The notes beneath the pieces were generated by a model that saw only the letters and a program-made list of their open reading frames with translations, did no database searches and was not told where the DNA came from. A stretch of 50,747 nucleotides of DNA, from assembly GCA_017886875.1 (NCBI GenBank), contig JAGHIZ010000006.1, forward strand, positions 1-50,747, read 5' to 3'. The stretch is from Butyricicoccus sp. Its GTDB lineage: Bacteria > Bacillota > Clostridia > Oscillospirales > Butyricicoccaceae. Below are positions 1 through 7,802 of this stretch, one piece after another. Each line of letters opens with the position of its first letter. Within the stretch, counting starts at the first letter, position 1. The position numbers were made by a program, and so were the translations under genes.

Positions 1-79
1 GCTGGAATTCAACAACCTGAAGAACCTGACCGTCCATTTCAAATGTTACGCCATTTCTAAATTCACCTGCGGAAATCAT
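1..79 (-). CDS. efp: Elongation factor P, N-terminal fragment (runs off the window)
   Basis: Only the first 26 codons are present; the gene continues beyond base 1. Read on the minus strand from the ATG at 79, the protein begins MISAGEFRNGVTFEMDGQ and continues VLQVVEFQ, which matches the start of bacterial EF-P (typically MISxxDFRxGxTxExDG). EF-P binds ribosomes stalled on polyproline stretches and promotes peptide-bond formation. A strong GGAGG lies about ten bases before the ATG, near 89-94. The modified lysine loop and the rest of domain I lie outside the window. The identity is convincing despite the short length because this N-terminus is highly conserved. Confidence 0.88.
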   Translation of the reverse strand, partial: MISAGEFRNGVTFEMDGQVLQVVEFQ

Positions 80-208
80 AAATCTAAATCCTCCAAATGC
101 ACGATTTTTTAACAAGATTACAATTTTATTTTCTTATGCCATTATATTTTACATGATTTTGCTGATTTTTGCAAGTGTTTTTTGATTTTCTATGATATAT
201 ATAAAAAT

Positions 209-230
209 AACCCGCCTAAAATGGCGGGTT
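209..230 (-). terminator. Rho-independent terminator of the small Cys-rich gene
   Basis: A perfect 8-bp inverted repeat (AACCCGCC/GGCGGGTT) with a 6-base loop lies just downstream of the stop codon at 253. On the minus strand it is followed by a T-rich stretch, so it should end the transcript coming from 432. It also insulates the efp promoter region (80-208), where no other gene is seen. Confidence 0.85.
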
Positions 231-252
231 AAAAGTATTGATATACAGCTTA

Positions 253-432
253 TTAGCGGCAAGGATTGCAGCCACCAGAGCAGCAGTCATCATGTGGTAC
301 ACAAGGACAAGGATTACCGCATGAGTTACCGTTGTTAGAGCCGCAGCAGCACCAAATAAAAACGATAGCTAGAATGACAATAAGCCACCACATATTGTTG
401 TCGCTCCACATGCTGTTACAAGAATTACACAT
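253..432 (-). CDS. 59-residue Cys-rich single-span membrane protein
   Basis: The start chosen is the ATG at 432, because a GGAGGG lies eight bases upstream; an upstream in-frame ATG lacks this site. The protein has a short polar N-terminus with CNSC, one hydrophobic segment (about residues 15-31, WWLIVILAIVFIW), and a tail rich in Cys, Gly and Asn with CCC, CxCxC, DDCC and CNPC motifs. It has 12 or more cysteines in 59 residues. Similar tiny Cys-rich membrane proteins occur in Clostridia, sometimes carrying misleading chorion-like names, and function is unknown. Metal binding or a spore-layer role are possible but unsupported here. It has its own terminator downstream. Confidence 0.75.
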   Translation of the reverse strand: MCNSCNSMWSDNNMWWLIVILAIVFIWCCCGSNNGNSCGNPCPCVPHDDCCSGGCNPCR

Positions 433-534
433 TGTAAAAACCCTCCTAATCATTGATTTCATTATCATCATATGGGGGAAGGCTTGCCCGTGTGCACAAA
501 ATTTTAAAAATATTTTAAGAATATTTTCAAAAAA

Positions 535-1671
535 CTAAGACAAGTTCTTTTGAACTAATGTAAACTCAGTTTGAGTAAATATACCGCTTGATATAAGTTT
601 ATCGGAAAGTTTAAAGGTCTCATTTTTACAGTTTGCAAATAAAACCTTATAAGAGGTGTAAACCAAATCATCACGATAGAAAATATTACGGTCTTTAATT
701 GCTTGAACTTCAGATTGACTTAGAATACCAGCATCTATTGCAGCATCTGCAGAATTAGCCCAAGTAAAATCCCCATTTTTATCGTTATATTCTAATGCAC
801 GAAGTAAAAATGTCATATAGTCATTTAAAGTTAGTGTTTTTTGAGAACCAAAAAGATTTTCACTTACGCCACTTGTATAGCCTTTTTCATAAGCATAAGC
901 TACATATCTATCTGCCCAGCTAGGAACGTCAGTAAATGGGTGAGAGCCTTTGTAATTCAAGGCGCGATTTTCTTCACCCAAAAGACGAAGTAGCATAACA
1001 AGACCTTCTGTACGAGTTGAAGAACGTTCAAGGTTATAACCGTTTGTAGAACCAGAAAACAGCCCTAAATCATTGAGTGCATCAGCATACATAGTATATT
1101 GAGCTGTATAACTTGGAGCAGTGCCAGAAATTTCGGTGTAATTTCCTGAGATATCCACCTTTGCAGGTGAGGTTAACTCTACTACATTGTTAGCAGAAGG
1201 TGATAAATATAGCTGATTTCTTACTAGAACAGAACCAGTGGACACAATTTGACCAGTGGTGACATTTATAAGCTCACCAGAGGATATATTGGCAGAGCCA
1301 CTTGTGAGACAAATTTCAGTAGTTTTAGCAAGTTGCAGCTTAGTACCATTAGAAAAGCTATTTGTTAAAGAAGCACGTGTGCTTGTATTAAGTCCAAGAG
1401 CAGCAGCGGTTTGAGTAACAAGTTTTTGTTCTAAAGCTTCATCTGATGATATTTCAGAAAGTTTGTTATCAAGGCTGGCTTGTGCAGTATCTAACTCAGT
1501 TTTAGCTTGAGTTTCAATCTGTTTTAAAACCTCATTTACATATGTATCAGATGCATAACTTAAGGATATAAGGGGGTCTTGCTGAGAGCCAGCCCCATAT
1601 AGTGCAAAAGCGACAGTTCCAGAAGCAAGTAAAATTGCAGAAGCCGCAGTTAATATTTTAGGGAAATTCAA
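535..1671 (-). CDS. Exported SLH-domain surface protein
   Basis: The start is a TTG at 1671, supported by AAGGAGC eight bases upstream. The 378-residue product begins with a signal peptide (MNFPKILTAASAILLASGTVAFA). An Ala/Glu/Lys-rich, probably helical stretch follows (about 45-75), then a beta-rich, Ser/Thr-rich central region. The last 170 residues resemble S-layer homology modules: R(T)EGLVMLLRLLGE, then FTDVPSWADRYVAYAYEKGYTSG, then a second weaker module with FLLRALEYND. SLH modules normally hold proteins on the cell wall through secondary polymers. The specific function is unknown. It appears to be a single-gene unit; no clear hairpin follows its stop. Confidence 0.8.
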   Translation of the reverse strand: MNFPKILTAASAILLASGTVAFALYGAGSQQDPLISLSYASDTYVNEVLKQIETQAKTELDTAQASLDNKLSEISSDEALEQKLVTQTAAALGLNTSTRASLTNSFSNGTKLQLAKTTEICLTSGSANISSGELINVTTGQIVSTGSVLVRNQLYLSPSANNVVELTSPAKVDISGNYTEISGTAPSYTAQYTMYADALNDLGLFSGSTNGYNLERSSTRTEGLVMLLRLLGEENRALNYKGSHPFTDVPSWADRYVAYAYEKGYTSGVSENLFGSQKTLTLNDYMTFLLRALEYNDKNGDFTWANSADAAIDAGILSQSEVQAIKDRNIFYRDDLVYTSYKVLFANCKNETFKLSDKLISSGIFTQTEFTLVQKNLS

Positions 1672-1717
1672 ACTGTAAGCTCCTTTCTATAATTTTTAAT
1701 AAATATAGTATACTATT

Positions 1718-3028
1718 TTATGTTTTATCGGTCAAGTTAACAAGTGAAGAGATTAAATAATCATCTTTTACATCTATAATTTTGGCATTATGATATTGAT
1801 TTTTAAAACAGTGTTTATCATTTGTTTTTACAATAAAGTTATATTGTGCATGACCACACCATAAACCATCAGCATCTTGATGTTCCCAAAGAACAGGAAG
1901 TGTCTGACCAATAAACGATTTTAAATAGTTTTCTTGCAGTTTATAACCTAAATTTTTAAGAGTGTTGGCACGTTGTTTTTTGATTTGTTCATCAATTTGA
2001 TTAGGCATATTAGCTGCAATAGTACCATTTCTACGAGAATATGGGAATACATGCAATGCGGAAAAATTGCATTTTTTAACAAAATCCATTGTTTGAGCAA
2101 ATTCATCATCTGTTTCATCAGGGAAACCGACTATAATATCAGTAGTAATTGAACAGTTTGGAAAATATTTTCTTAAAAGCTCAGTGTTATTAAAAAATGT
2201 TTGGGCTGAATATTTGCGTTTCATTCGTTTAAGTACACTATCACAGCCGCTTTGCAATGATAAATGAAAATGAGGCATAAGATTTGAATGAACACTTAAT
2301 ACCTTGCAAAAACGTTCATCGGCTGTTCTAGGTTCAAGAGAACCAAGTCTAATTCTAACATTAGGTACAGCTTTGCAGATAGAGTCAATGAGATTTACTA
2401 AATCAGGCTTATCAGCTAAATCTCTGCCATAAGATGAAATTTCAATACCTGTTAATACTATTTCTTTTACATCATTGTTTGCAAGGTCTATAGCTGCATT
2501 TATAGCGTCATTAAGCTGTAAAGAACGCACATGACCACGGGCATAAGGGATTATACAGTATGTACAGTAATTGTCGCAACCATCTTGTATTTTAAGTAGT
2601 GCACGAGTACGACCTCTAGGCACACCAGAAGGAAGCTGTTCAAAGAGTTTTTGACCAGCTCTAAAATGAGATGTATCAGGAATACTGTTTTTATCAATCC
2701 AAAAATCTTCACAAAGTTTAATTATTTCTTTTCGGTCAGAAGTGCCACAAATAAGGTCAACAAGACCACTTTCTTTTAATTTTTCGGGTTCAATTTGAGC
2801 CATACAGCCTGCAACAGCAATAATTGCATTAGGATTTAATTTTTTTAGCTTGCGAATAGCACGAATATTTTTATGGTCGCTTGTAGATGTTACAGTGCAT
2901 GAATTTAAAACACATACATCTGCCATTTTATCTACAATTTTATGACCATTTTGTTCAGCAAGCTTGGATAGTGCTTCAGACTCAAATAAATTTACTTTAC
3001 AGCCAAGAGCAAAGAAACAAAAATTCAT
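1718..3028 (-). CDS. mtaB: tRNA t6A37 methylthiotransferase MtaB
   Basis: This radical SAM methylthiotransferase converts N6-threonylcarbamoyladenosine at position 37 of ANN-decoding tRNAs to the 2-methylthio form. The 436-residue length is typical. The N-terminal UPF0004 domain has cluster cysteines C10 (FALGCKVN), C44 and C75. The radical SAM motif CDNYCTYC gives C151, C155 and C158. A C-terminal TRAM-like region follows. The opening ALGCKVNxxES distinguishes MtaB from MiaB/RimO, which start SxGCQ/MN. It reads separately from the SLH gene, with 46 bases between. Confidence in the subfamily is high. Confidence 0.93.
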   Translation of the reverse strand: MNFCFFALGCKVNLFESEALSKLAEQNGHKIVDKMADVCVLNSCTVTSTSDHKNIRAIRKLKKLNPNAIIAVAGCMAQIEPEKLKESGLVDLICGTSDRKEIIKLCEDFWIDKNSIPDTSHFRAGQKLFEQLPSGVPRGRTRALLKIQDGCDNYCTYCIIPYARGHVRSLQLNDAINAAIDLANNDVKEIVLTGIEISSYGRDLADKPDLVNLIDSICKAVPNVRIRLGSLEPRTADERFCKVLSVHSNLMPHFHLSLQSGCDSVLKRMKRKYSAQTFFNNTELLRKYFPNCSITTDIIVGFPDETDDEFAQTMDFVKKCNFSALHVFPYSRRNGTIAANMPNQIDEQIKKQRANTLKNLGYKLQENYLKSFIGQTLPVLWEHQDADGLWCGHAQYNFIVKTNDKHCFKNQYHNAKIIDVKDDYLISSLVNLTDKT

Positions 3029-3130
3029 AATTTATTTTATTCACCTTTTATTATTATATAAATTCCATATAATTATACCATGATTTCAGTAATAATAAAA
3101 CAATGTATATCATATAATTGAGTATAAAAA

Positions 3131-3156
3131 AATCCGAACCAATAAAGGCTCGGATT
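3131..3156 (-). terminator. Terminator of the NlpC/P60 gene
   Basis: A 10-bp inverted repeat (AATCCGARCC arms with one G-U pair, 6-base loop) starts 15 bases past the stop at 3171. On the minus strand it is followed by a run of T. It ends the NlpC/P60 transcript before mtaB. Confidence 0.85.
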
Positions 3157-3170
3157 TGTGATATGTAAGA

Positions 3171-4070
3171 TTATAGTACACGACCACCGCAGATAAAGCG
3201 ACGATTGTAGTTACCAGAAGCAAGTGTGTCGTACTTAACAACAGAACCAGTGTGAGGGGAATGGATAAAGTTACCATTGCCAACATAAATACCAACATGG
3301 CTTACAACATTGTTAGAGCCAAAGAATACTAAATCACCAGGGAGAAGTTCGTCCATGGATATATTAGTTGTAGTAGCACGCTGGTCAGAAGAAGTACGAG
3401 CAATAGAAATACCCATATTCTTATAAACATAAGAAGTAAAGCCGGAACAGTCGAAACCGCTAGGAGTGCTGCCACCGTAAACATAAGGAGTACCTAAGAA
3501 CTGAGCAGCGAAATCTATAATATTTTGACGGACATCATCAACGCTAGAAGATGTATCAACGATAGAGCCGACAGCAGATGACTGGTCAGAAACTACACCG
3601 CCATTAATAGTTAAGTAGTCAGGACATATGTAACCAGTTTTACCATTTACAGTAGCCTTGTACCAGCCACCGTAAACACCAATTACAGAAACCTTTTGAC
3701 CATTTTTAAGTGAACCTAAAACGGAGCTAGAAGTGTTTGGTTCAGAACGGAAATTCACAGTGGTGCTGCACTTAACAGTGCCAGTACCGATATTAAAATC
3801 ACATTCAGGAACCCAATCAATATAAGCACCGCTTGCATAATAGGTTTGACCATCAACGGCGATTTGATACCATTCTGTGCTATTGCTTATAACAGCTACT
3901 TTAGTGCCACGAGGAGCAGAATCGATTACAGCACCATTTGGTGTAGCACGAAGGTTAAGGCTAGAAGCATCGATTTCACCAACGTAAAGTGCACCAGAAG
4001 CGGTTATAGAAAGAGCAGTAGCAACTGCACCAGTTATTGCAGAGCGAATCCATCGTTTGGATAAAGACAT
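3171..4070 (-). CDS. Secreted SH3b-SH3b-NlpC/P60 peptidoglycan endopeptidase
   Basis: The 299-residue product probably cuts the D-Glu/diamino-acid bond in peptidoglycan stems. A signal peptide covers about residues 1-27. Two bacterial SH3 repeats follow (about 27-86 and 98-156; the second has VNFRSEPNTSSSVLG and GWYKATVNGKTGYI). A Ser/Asp-rich linker leads to the NlpC/P60 domain (about 183-299) with catalytic Cys208 in GFDCSG, His258 in VSHVGIY and His270 in NFIHS. The order is that of autolysins and cell-separation enzymes. It lies 38 bases after the small gene at 4109-4405, preceded by a strong AGGAGG, so the two are probably co-transcribed. Confidence 0.92.
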   Translation of the reverse strand: MSLSKRWIRSAITGAVATALSITASGALYVGEIDASSLNLRATPNGAVIDSAPRGTKVAVISNSTEWYQIAVDGQTYYASGAYIDWVPECDFNIGTGTVKCSTTVNFRSEPNTSSSVLGSLKNGQKVSVIGVYGGWYKATVNGKTGYICPDYLTINGGVVSDQSSAVGSIVDTSSSVDDVRQNIIDFAAQFLGTPYVYGGSTPSGFDCSGFTSYVYKNMGISIARTSSDQRATTTNISMDELLPGDLVFFGSNNVVSHVGIYVGNGNFIHSPHTGSVVKYDTLASGNYNRRFICGGRVL

Positions 4071-4108
4071 TTTAAAAAGACCTCCTAAAAGTTGTCATAG
4101 GTTATGTT

Positions 4109-4405
4109 CTACTTAGTTGAGTTTGCACGCTTAAGCCATATAGAAGCTATATCCATAGCACTCCAAAGGCTGGATTTTTCAGTGCTTTTAATAATTCGTT
4201 CTTTAGCTCTAAGACCTTCAGCGGTCAGTTGGAGCTGAACAGAAACGCGGGTAGCGATTTTTATACCCTTTTCCTCTGTTGTTTCTAAAATTTGCATCAT
4301 AATAATATGGCTGTCAGACATACTGCCATAATAAATGATGTTATCCTTTCGCAGCAGAGGCAAGCCTTTATATTGCAAAGAATTGATTTTATTAGTTGCA
4401 GCCAT
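4109..4405 (-). CDS. Conserved small protein of unknown function (98 aa)
   Basis: This is a soluble, basic 98-residue protein with no signal peptide or membrane segment. The N-terminal half (GLPLLRKDNIIYYGSMSD, then HIIMMQIL) is hydrophobic and looks like a beta-rich core. The C-terminal half is helical and charged. I recall similar short proteins in Clostridia but no function. It is read from a good promoter (4484-4512) with operator-like repeats in its leader, and is followed after 38 bases by the NlpC/P60 gene. An expression or quality-control link with that exported enzyme is possible but is only inferred from position. Confidence 0.65.
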   Translation of the reverse strand: MAATNKINSLQYKGLPLLRKDNIIYYGSMSDSHIIMMQILETTEEKGIKIATRVSVQLQLTAEGLRAKERIIKSTEKSSLWSAMDIASIWLKRANSTK

Positions 4406-4419
4406 AAAATTAAATACTC

Positions 4420-4483
4420 CTATGTTACAAATTGATTGCTAAAGTTACAAAACAGTTACAATGTAAGATTACATTACGATTAC
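4420..4483 (-). promoter_or_regulatory. TGTAA-repeat operator-like leader
   Basis: Between the -10 element and the ribosome binding site of the 98-residue gene, the minus strand carries at least five copies of TGTAA(C/T). One pair forms an inverted repeat, TGTAATCTTACA. The position, at and just after the likely transcription start, would suit a repressor site. No regulator gene is adjacent. Confidence 0.45.
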
Positions 4484-4512
4484 AGTCTAACATAATGGAA
4501 AGCAAATGTCAA
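4484..4512 (-). promoter_or_regulatory. Sigma-A promoter for the 98-aa/NlpC-P60 unit
   Basis: A perfect -35 TTGACA (4507-4512) is separated by 17 bases from -10 TAGACT (4484-4489), which has an extended TGn element. It points into the gene starting at 4405. Confidence 0.8.
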
Positions 4513-4606
4513 ATTAAAAAATGAAGAAAAGTAAAAATAATGGAAATAATAGATAGAAAATAAATTTTTTATCTGGTGCAAATTTATTAAAAAATAACAA
4601 AAAAAT

Positions 4607-4635
4607 AGAAATCTTCTCAATAAAAGAAGATTTCT
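4607..4635 (-). terminator. Terminator of the YheO-type regulator gene
   Basis: A perfect 11-bp inverted repeat (AGAAATCTTCT/AGAAGATTTCT) with a 7-base loop lies directly after the stop at 4644. On the minus strand it is followed by a T-rich run. Confidence 0.85.
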
Positions 4636-4643
4636 ATAAGCAA

Positions 4644-5300
4644 TTACATAGAAAGAGCGTCCATACGTATTTGTGACAAATAGCGGTAAACACTAGCGGA
4701 CGAGCATTCTAAAACGGTAGCAACATCTTTTATAGCACCTTTTAGAAGGAAAATACCAGCTTCATCTAATGACTGGATTATTTCAAGACGTTCTTCAGAG
4801 CTAAGGCGACTTGCACAAACACCATATGTATGTAATGCTTCAATAGCAGCGTCTCTAGCTACGAGTTCAGTGTGAACGCTATTTTTTTGCTCTGTAGGTT
4901 CAGAAGTTGGAGTTATTGATAAGTTAACAACAGAATTAGAATTTGGTCTACAAAGCTGGAATATTTGATGGCATATGTTACGATAGTGCACATCATCAAA
5001 AGTGATGCAAAGCATACCAAGTAACATATCGTTTTGACATATAGGCATACATGAAACTGAGATACAATGATTAGGTGCAGACAAGATATTTTCATTTATA
5101 ATAACATCTTCGCAATCGGTTGACTTATCAACAAGTCTTTTTATAACTGAATCACTTATTTTACCCGCTTGTGGAGAACATGTAACAAGTGAAGGAGTAG
5201 GTCTTGATAAATCATATAAAGAGATTGCATAATCATTTCCAAGCACTTTACTTAAAAACTCAGTAAGTGGTATGTATTGTTGCAAAATTGGATGTAGCAT
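4644..5300 (-). CDS. YheO/DauR-type transcriptional regulator
   Basis: The start is set at the ATG at 5300 because AGAGGTGA sits just before it; an in-frame ATG eight codons upstream would place that site inside the gene. The 218-residue product has an N-terminal PAS-like YheO domain (about 5-115, including LGNDYAISLYDLS and MLLGMLCITFDD). A variable linker precedes a C-terminal helix-turn-helix (about 150-218) with RLEIIQSLDEAGIFLLKGAI and VLECSSASVYRYL. DauR in Pseudomonas controls D-arginine catabolism, and most relatives have unknown ligands. No neighbouring catabolic gene suggests the target here, so it is an orphan regulator with its own terminator. Confidence 0.85.
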   Translation of the reverse strand: MLHPILQQYIPLTEFLSKVLGNDYAISLYDLSRPTPSLVTCSPQAGKISDSVIKRLVDKSTDCEDVIINENILSAPNHCISVSCMPICQNDMLLGMLCITFDDVHYRNICHQIFQLCRPNSNSVVNLSITPTSEPTEQKNSVHTELVARDAAIEALHTYGVCASRLSSEERLEIIQSLDEAGIFLLKGAIKDVATVLECSSASVYRYLSQIRMDALSM

Positions 5301-5512
5301 AAATTCACCTCTTTTTATGTTCATATAGAAGTTTCACATAATCTCTATATTACTATTATTATACAACAAAAGAATAAGAAATTCCAAAATTTACTGATTA
5401 AATACATAGAAAAATTATGACGTAAAAAATAAATGTTTATTGTATATATTTCACAATATAAAATAATAAATAATGCCTTAATTTTAAAAAATATGGTAAA
5501 TTGACAAAGATT

Positions 5513-6172
5513 TTAATTTGCATAATCGTTTACTTTGCCTAACAAGCTTTGTTCTGTGTCATCAATATATGTGTATGACTCAGGAACATTTCCAACTATA
5601 ACAGTATCAGTAACTATAATTTCATTTGTAATTTTTACATCTGTCATACCAAAGCAAGTTATAAGTTGAGCTTCAGCATTGACCTGCAATAAAATTTGAT
5701 GGCGTGTTTGATTTATTCCTGCAGAAGTAAAAGCACTTATAAAGTCAGCATCAGCAAAACCTAAAGAGGCTATCCCAACATGTATAGAAGGACCATGACC
5801 CGCAAATAGTGTAGGGGCGAAAATAGAACCTAGTGGTATATCAACACCACTTTTTTCAAGTGTATTTAATGCATCATATGTAGCTCTTGATATTTGGATT
5901 TTTAGAAAATCAGCAAGTATAGTATCAGTTTTTAGTGCTGTAACTTGATTTGAGCTATCTCTTTCAAGAGTGACAAGTTTTTCATAATCTGAACGATTTT
6001 GATATATAGTATCTGTTAAAACATCATGAATTGCAAAAGATGCGGTTTGTTGAATTACATTTTGTGAATATTGTAATGCAATAGGTCTTAAAATTTTAAG
6101 AAAAATATAAGCTAGTATTATAATAGATAATATAAGCAATACAAACATTTTTTTAAATTTCTTTCGTTTCAA
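5513..6172 (-). CDS. yunB: Sporulation protein YunB
   Basis: The start is a TTG at 6172, supported by AGGGGTGAT five bases upstream. The 219-residue protein has a basic N-terminus and one membrane span (about 10-28), with the remainder outside the membrane. Diagnostic YunB blocks are IPLGSI, FAGHGPSIHV, SAGINQTRHQI and TVIVGNVPESY. In Bacillus subtilis yunB is a sigma-E gene expressed in the mother cell and needed for fully efficient sporulation; its biochemical role is unknown. It is divergent from the bil locus across 109 bases. This supports a spore-forming host. Confidence 0.9.
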   Translation of the reverse strand: MKRKKFKKMFVLLILSIIILAYIFLKILRPIALQYSQNVIQQTASFAIHDVLTDTIYQNRSDYEKLVTLERDSSNQVTALKTDTILADFLKIQISRATYDALNTLEKSGVDIPLGSIFAPTLFAGHGPSIHVGIASLGFADADFISAFTSAGINQTRHQILLQVNAEAQLITCFGMTDVKITNEIIVTDTVIVGNVPESYTYIDDTEQSLLGKVNDYAN

Positions 6173-6231
6173 ATCTTATCACCCCTTTTTATATATTATG
6201 TTTTAAATTTAAAAATAGAATAGAAAAATAC

Positions 6232-6259
6232 TTGACAAAGTCAACTAATTGTATATACT
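6232..6259 (+). promoter_or_regulatory. Promoter and palindromic operator of the bilQ-like gene
   Basis: A -35 TTGACA (6232-6237) and -10 TATACT (6254-6259) are 16 bases apart. The -35 is embedded in the palindrome TTGACAAAGTCAA (6232-6244, 5-bp arms). This is a plausible site for autorepression by the MarR protein encoded immediately downstream, because MarR proteins usually bind short palindromes over their own promoters. Confidence 0.7.
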
Positions 6260-6281
6260 AATATAAAAAAGGAGAATGGTT

Positions 6282-6698
6282 ATGGAAAATACATTTGCAG
6301 GCTATATAAGCGAGTTAAGACGAGACTTTACTATATACTGTGAAAAAGAGCTTGAAAAAGATAATATAACTCTTGGTCTTTTATATCCTATTATATATAT
6401 CGCAAAACATGAAGGGTGCACACAAAAGCAACTTGCCGAAAATTTGGGGGTTGATAATGGCTATATAACAAGAGCACTTAAAAAACTTGAAGGTTTAGAA
6501 ATGATTAAGCGAATAACAAATAATGATGATAAAAGAATTATAAATTTATTTCTAACTGAAAATGGAAAGCGGATTTTTGAAAAAAGTCATATGCTTTTTA
6601 AAAAATGGGATAAAGATGTATTCAGTTCAATAAGCAATCAAGAAAAAGAACAAATTATGAATTTAATGCAAAAAATAAAAGAAAGCAGGAAAAAGTAA
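6282..6698 (+). CDS. MarR-family regulator, BilQ-like
   Basis: The start is the ATG at 6282; the ATG two codons earlier sits one base from the AAGGAG and cannot use it. The 138-residue winged-helix protein carries the MarR pattern: a dimerisation helix, GCTQKQLAENLGVDNGYITRAL as recognition region (about 48-69), and the wing IKRITNNDDKRIINLFLTENG. In gut Firmicutes a MarR gene (bilQ) precedes bilR and bilS, and the next two reading frames here are a bilR remnant and a bilS-like flavodoxin. BilQ is therefore the best reading, though the sequence alone would only say MarR. Its stop codon touches the bilR fragment. Confidence 0.78.
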   Translation: MENTFAGYISELRRDFTIYCEKELEKDNITLGLLYPIIYIAKHEGCTQKQLAENLGVDNGYITRALKKLEGLEMIKRITNNDDKRIINLFLTENGKRIFEKSHMLFKKWDKDVFSSISNQEKEQIMNLMQKIKESRKK

Positions 6699-7264
6699 AA
6701 AGAACTGATATTTATGGACAAACAGCAGAAAATAGAGCCAGATTTGCAGTAGAATGTGTAAAAGCAGTTAGAGATGCCGAGCCTAATATACCAATAGATT
6801 ATAAGCTTGCAGTAAGGCAGGAAAATCCTCATTATGGTAATGCAGGTGTAATTATAGATGAGCTTTCAGTATTTGTGCCACTTCTTGAAAAAGCGGGTGC
6901 AGATAGTTTTCATGTGACACTAGCTAATCATTCAAAACTTGAAGACACAATACCAATGAAAACTCATGATTATTTTGCTGATGAAGGCTGTTTTCTAAAG
7001 TATTGTGATGAGGTTAAAAAATATACAGATAAACCTATTTGTGGAGTTGGAGGACTTACAACACCAGAATTTATAGAAAAACAGCTTGAAAGTGGACGTA
7101 TACAATGTGCAGCTATGAGCAGACAACTATTAGCAGATGCAAATTGGGTTAATAAAGTTATATCTGGTGATAAAGATAAAATAAAATATTGTATAAGATG
7201 TAATAAAAAATGTCTCTATGCACTTCAGCAACATAGAGAGTTTGGCTGTATTTTTGATAATTAA
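6698..7264 (+). pseudogene. bilR: Bilirubin reductase (BilR)-like, N-terminal half deleted
   Basis: An open frame begins directly at the MarR stop with KRTDIYGQTAENRARFAVE, the conserved mid-barrel block of Old Yellow Enzyme-family flavoproteins. It continues through VTLANHSK, DKPICGVGGLTTPEFIEKQL and AMSRQLLADANW to a CxxCxxxC motif plus a later Cys near the end, a likely 4Fe-4S site. About 188 codons remain. The first half of the TIM barrel, with much of the flavin and substrate site, is absent, and there is no start codon or ribosome site at the junction. The first ATG with any length is at 6875. A MarR gene before and a flavodoxin after match bilQRS, whose BilR reduces bilirubin to urobilinogen. 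One deletion that removed the 5' half explains the arrangement. Other OYE reductases remain possible as the ancestor. Confidence 0.8.
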
Positions 7265-7277
7265 AGGAGAAAATAAA

Positions 7278-7760
7278 ATGACTTATTCAATTACATATAG
7301 CAGCCGCACAGGCAACACAAAAGAGCTTGCACAGATTATAAATGAAAATCTAAATAATAGCATGTATTATGGTGAGCATGATATAAAAGCACTAGACGCA
7401 GATAGATTATATATAGGTTTTTGGACAGATAAAGGCACTTGTGATAGTAAAACAATAGAATTTCTAAAACAAGTGGAAAACAAGGAGATTTTTCTATTTG
7501 GCACAGCGGGTTTTGGTGAAAGTGAGCAATATTTTAATCAGATTATAGACAATGTAAAATCTATAATAAAGGACAACAATAAGATTATAGGAAGTTTTAT
7601 GTGTCAAGGTAAAATGCCACAATCGGTTAGGGATAGATATATAAAATTGCAAAATGATGAAAACTACAAAAAGTATCAAATGCTTATAGATAATTTTGAT
7701 AAAGCGTTAGAACACCCAAATAATAACGATAAGAGCAATTTAATAAAAGCGATTAAATAA
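7278..7760 (+). CDS. bilS: Flavodoxin-fold protein, BilS-like
   Basis: The start is the ATG at 7278 with AAAGGAGA upstream, 13 bases after the bilR fragment. The 160-residue protein opens with a flavodoxin strand and phosphate loop (YSSRTGNT, residues 7-14). Further conserved pieces are LYIGFWTDKGTCDSKTIEF, FLFGTAGFGES and GSFMCQGKMPQSVRDRY. The FWTDKGxC and CQGKMP blocks are typical of the flavodoxin subfamily found with BilR, which is thought to pass electrons to the reductase. This gene looks intact, so it either still serves another partner or is decaying more slowly than bilR. Confidence 0.8.
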   Translation: MTYSITYSSRTGNTKELAQIINENLNNSMYYGEHDIKALDADRLYIGFWTDKGTCDSKTIEFLKQVENKEIFLFGTAGFGESEQYFNQIIDNVKSIIKDNNKIIGSFMCQGKMPQSVRDRYIKLQNDENYKKYQMLIDNFDKALEHPNNNDKSNLIKAIK

Positions 7761-7766
7761 AAAAAG

Positions 7767-7796
7767 AAAAGCAAGCCTAATTTTAGGCTTGCTTTT
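7767..7796. terminator. Bidirectional terminator between bilS and ispH
   Basis: A 13-bp perfect inverted repeat (AAAAGCAAGCCTA and its complement, 4-base loop) carries A and T tails, so it can end both the plus-strand bilS transcript and the minus-strand ispH-S1 transcript, whose stop is at 7803. Confidence 0.92.
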
Positions 7797-7802
7797 ATAT
7801 TA

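Noticed and set aside
6698-7264. Functional short flavoprotein starting at the ATG at 6875
   Set aside because: That start lies inside conserved barrel sequence, lacks a ribosome site and would remove more of the flavin-binding fold.
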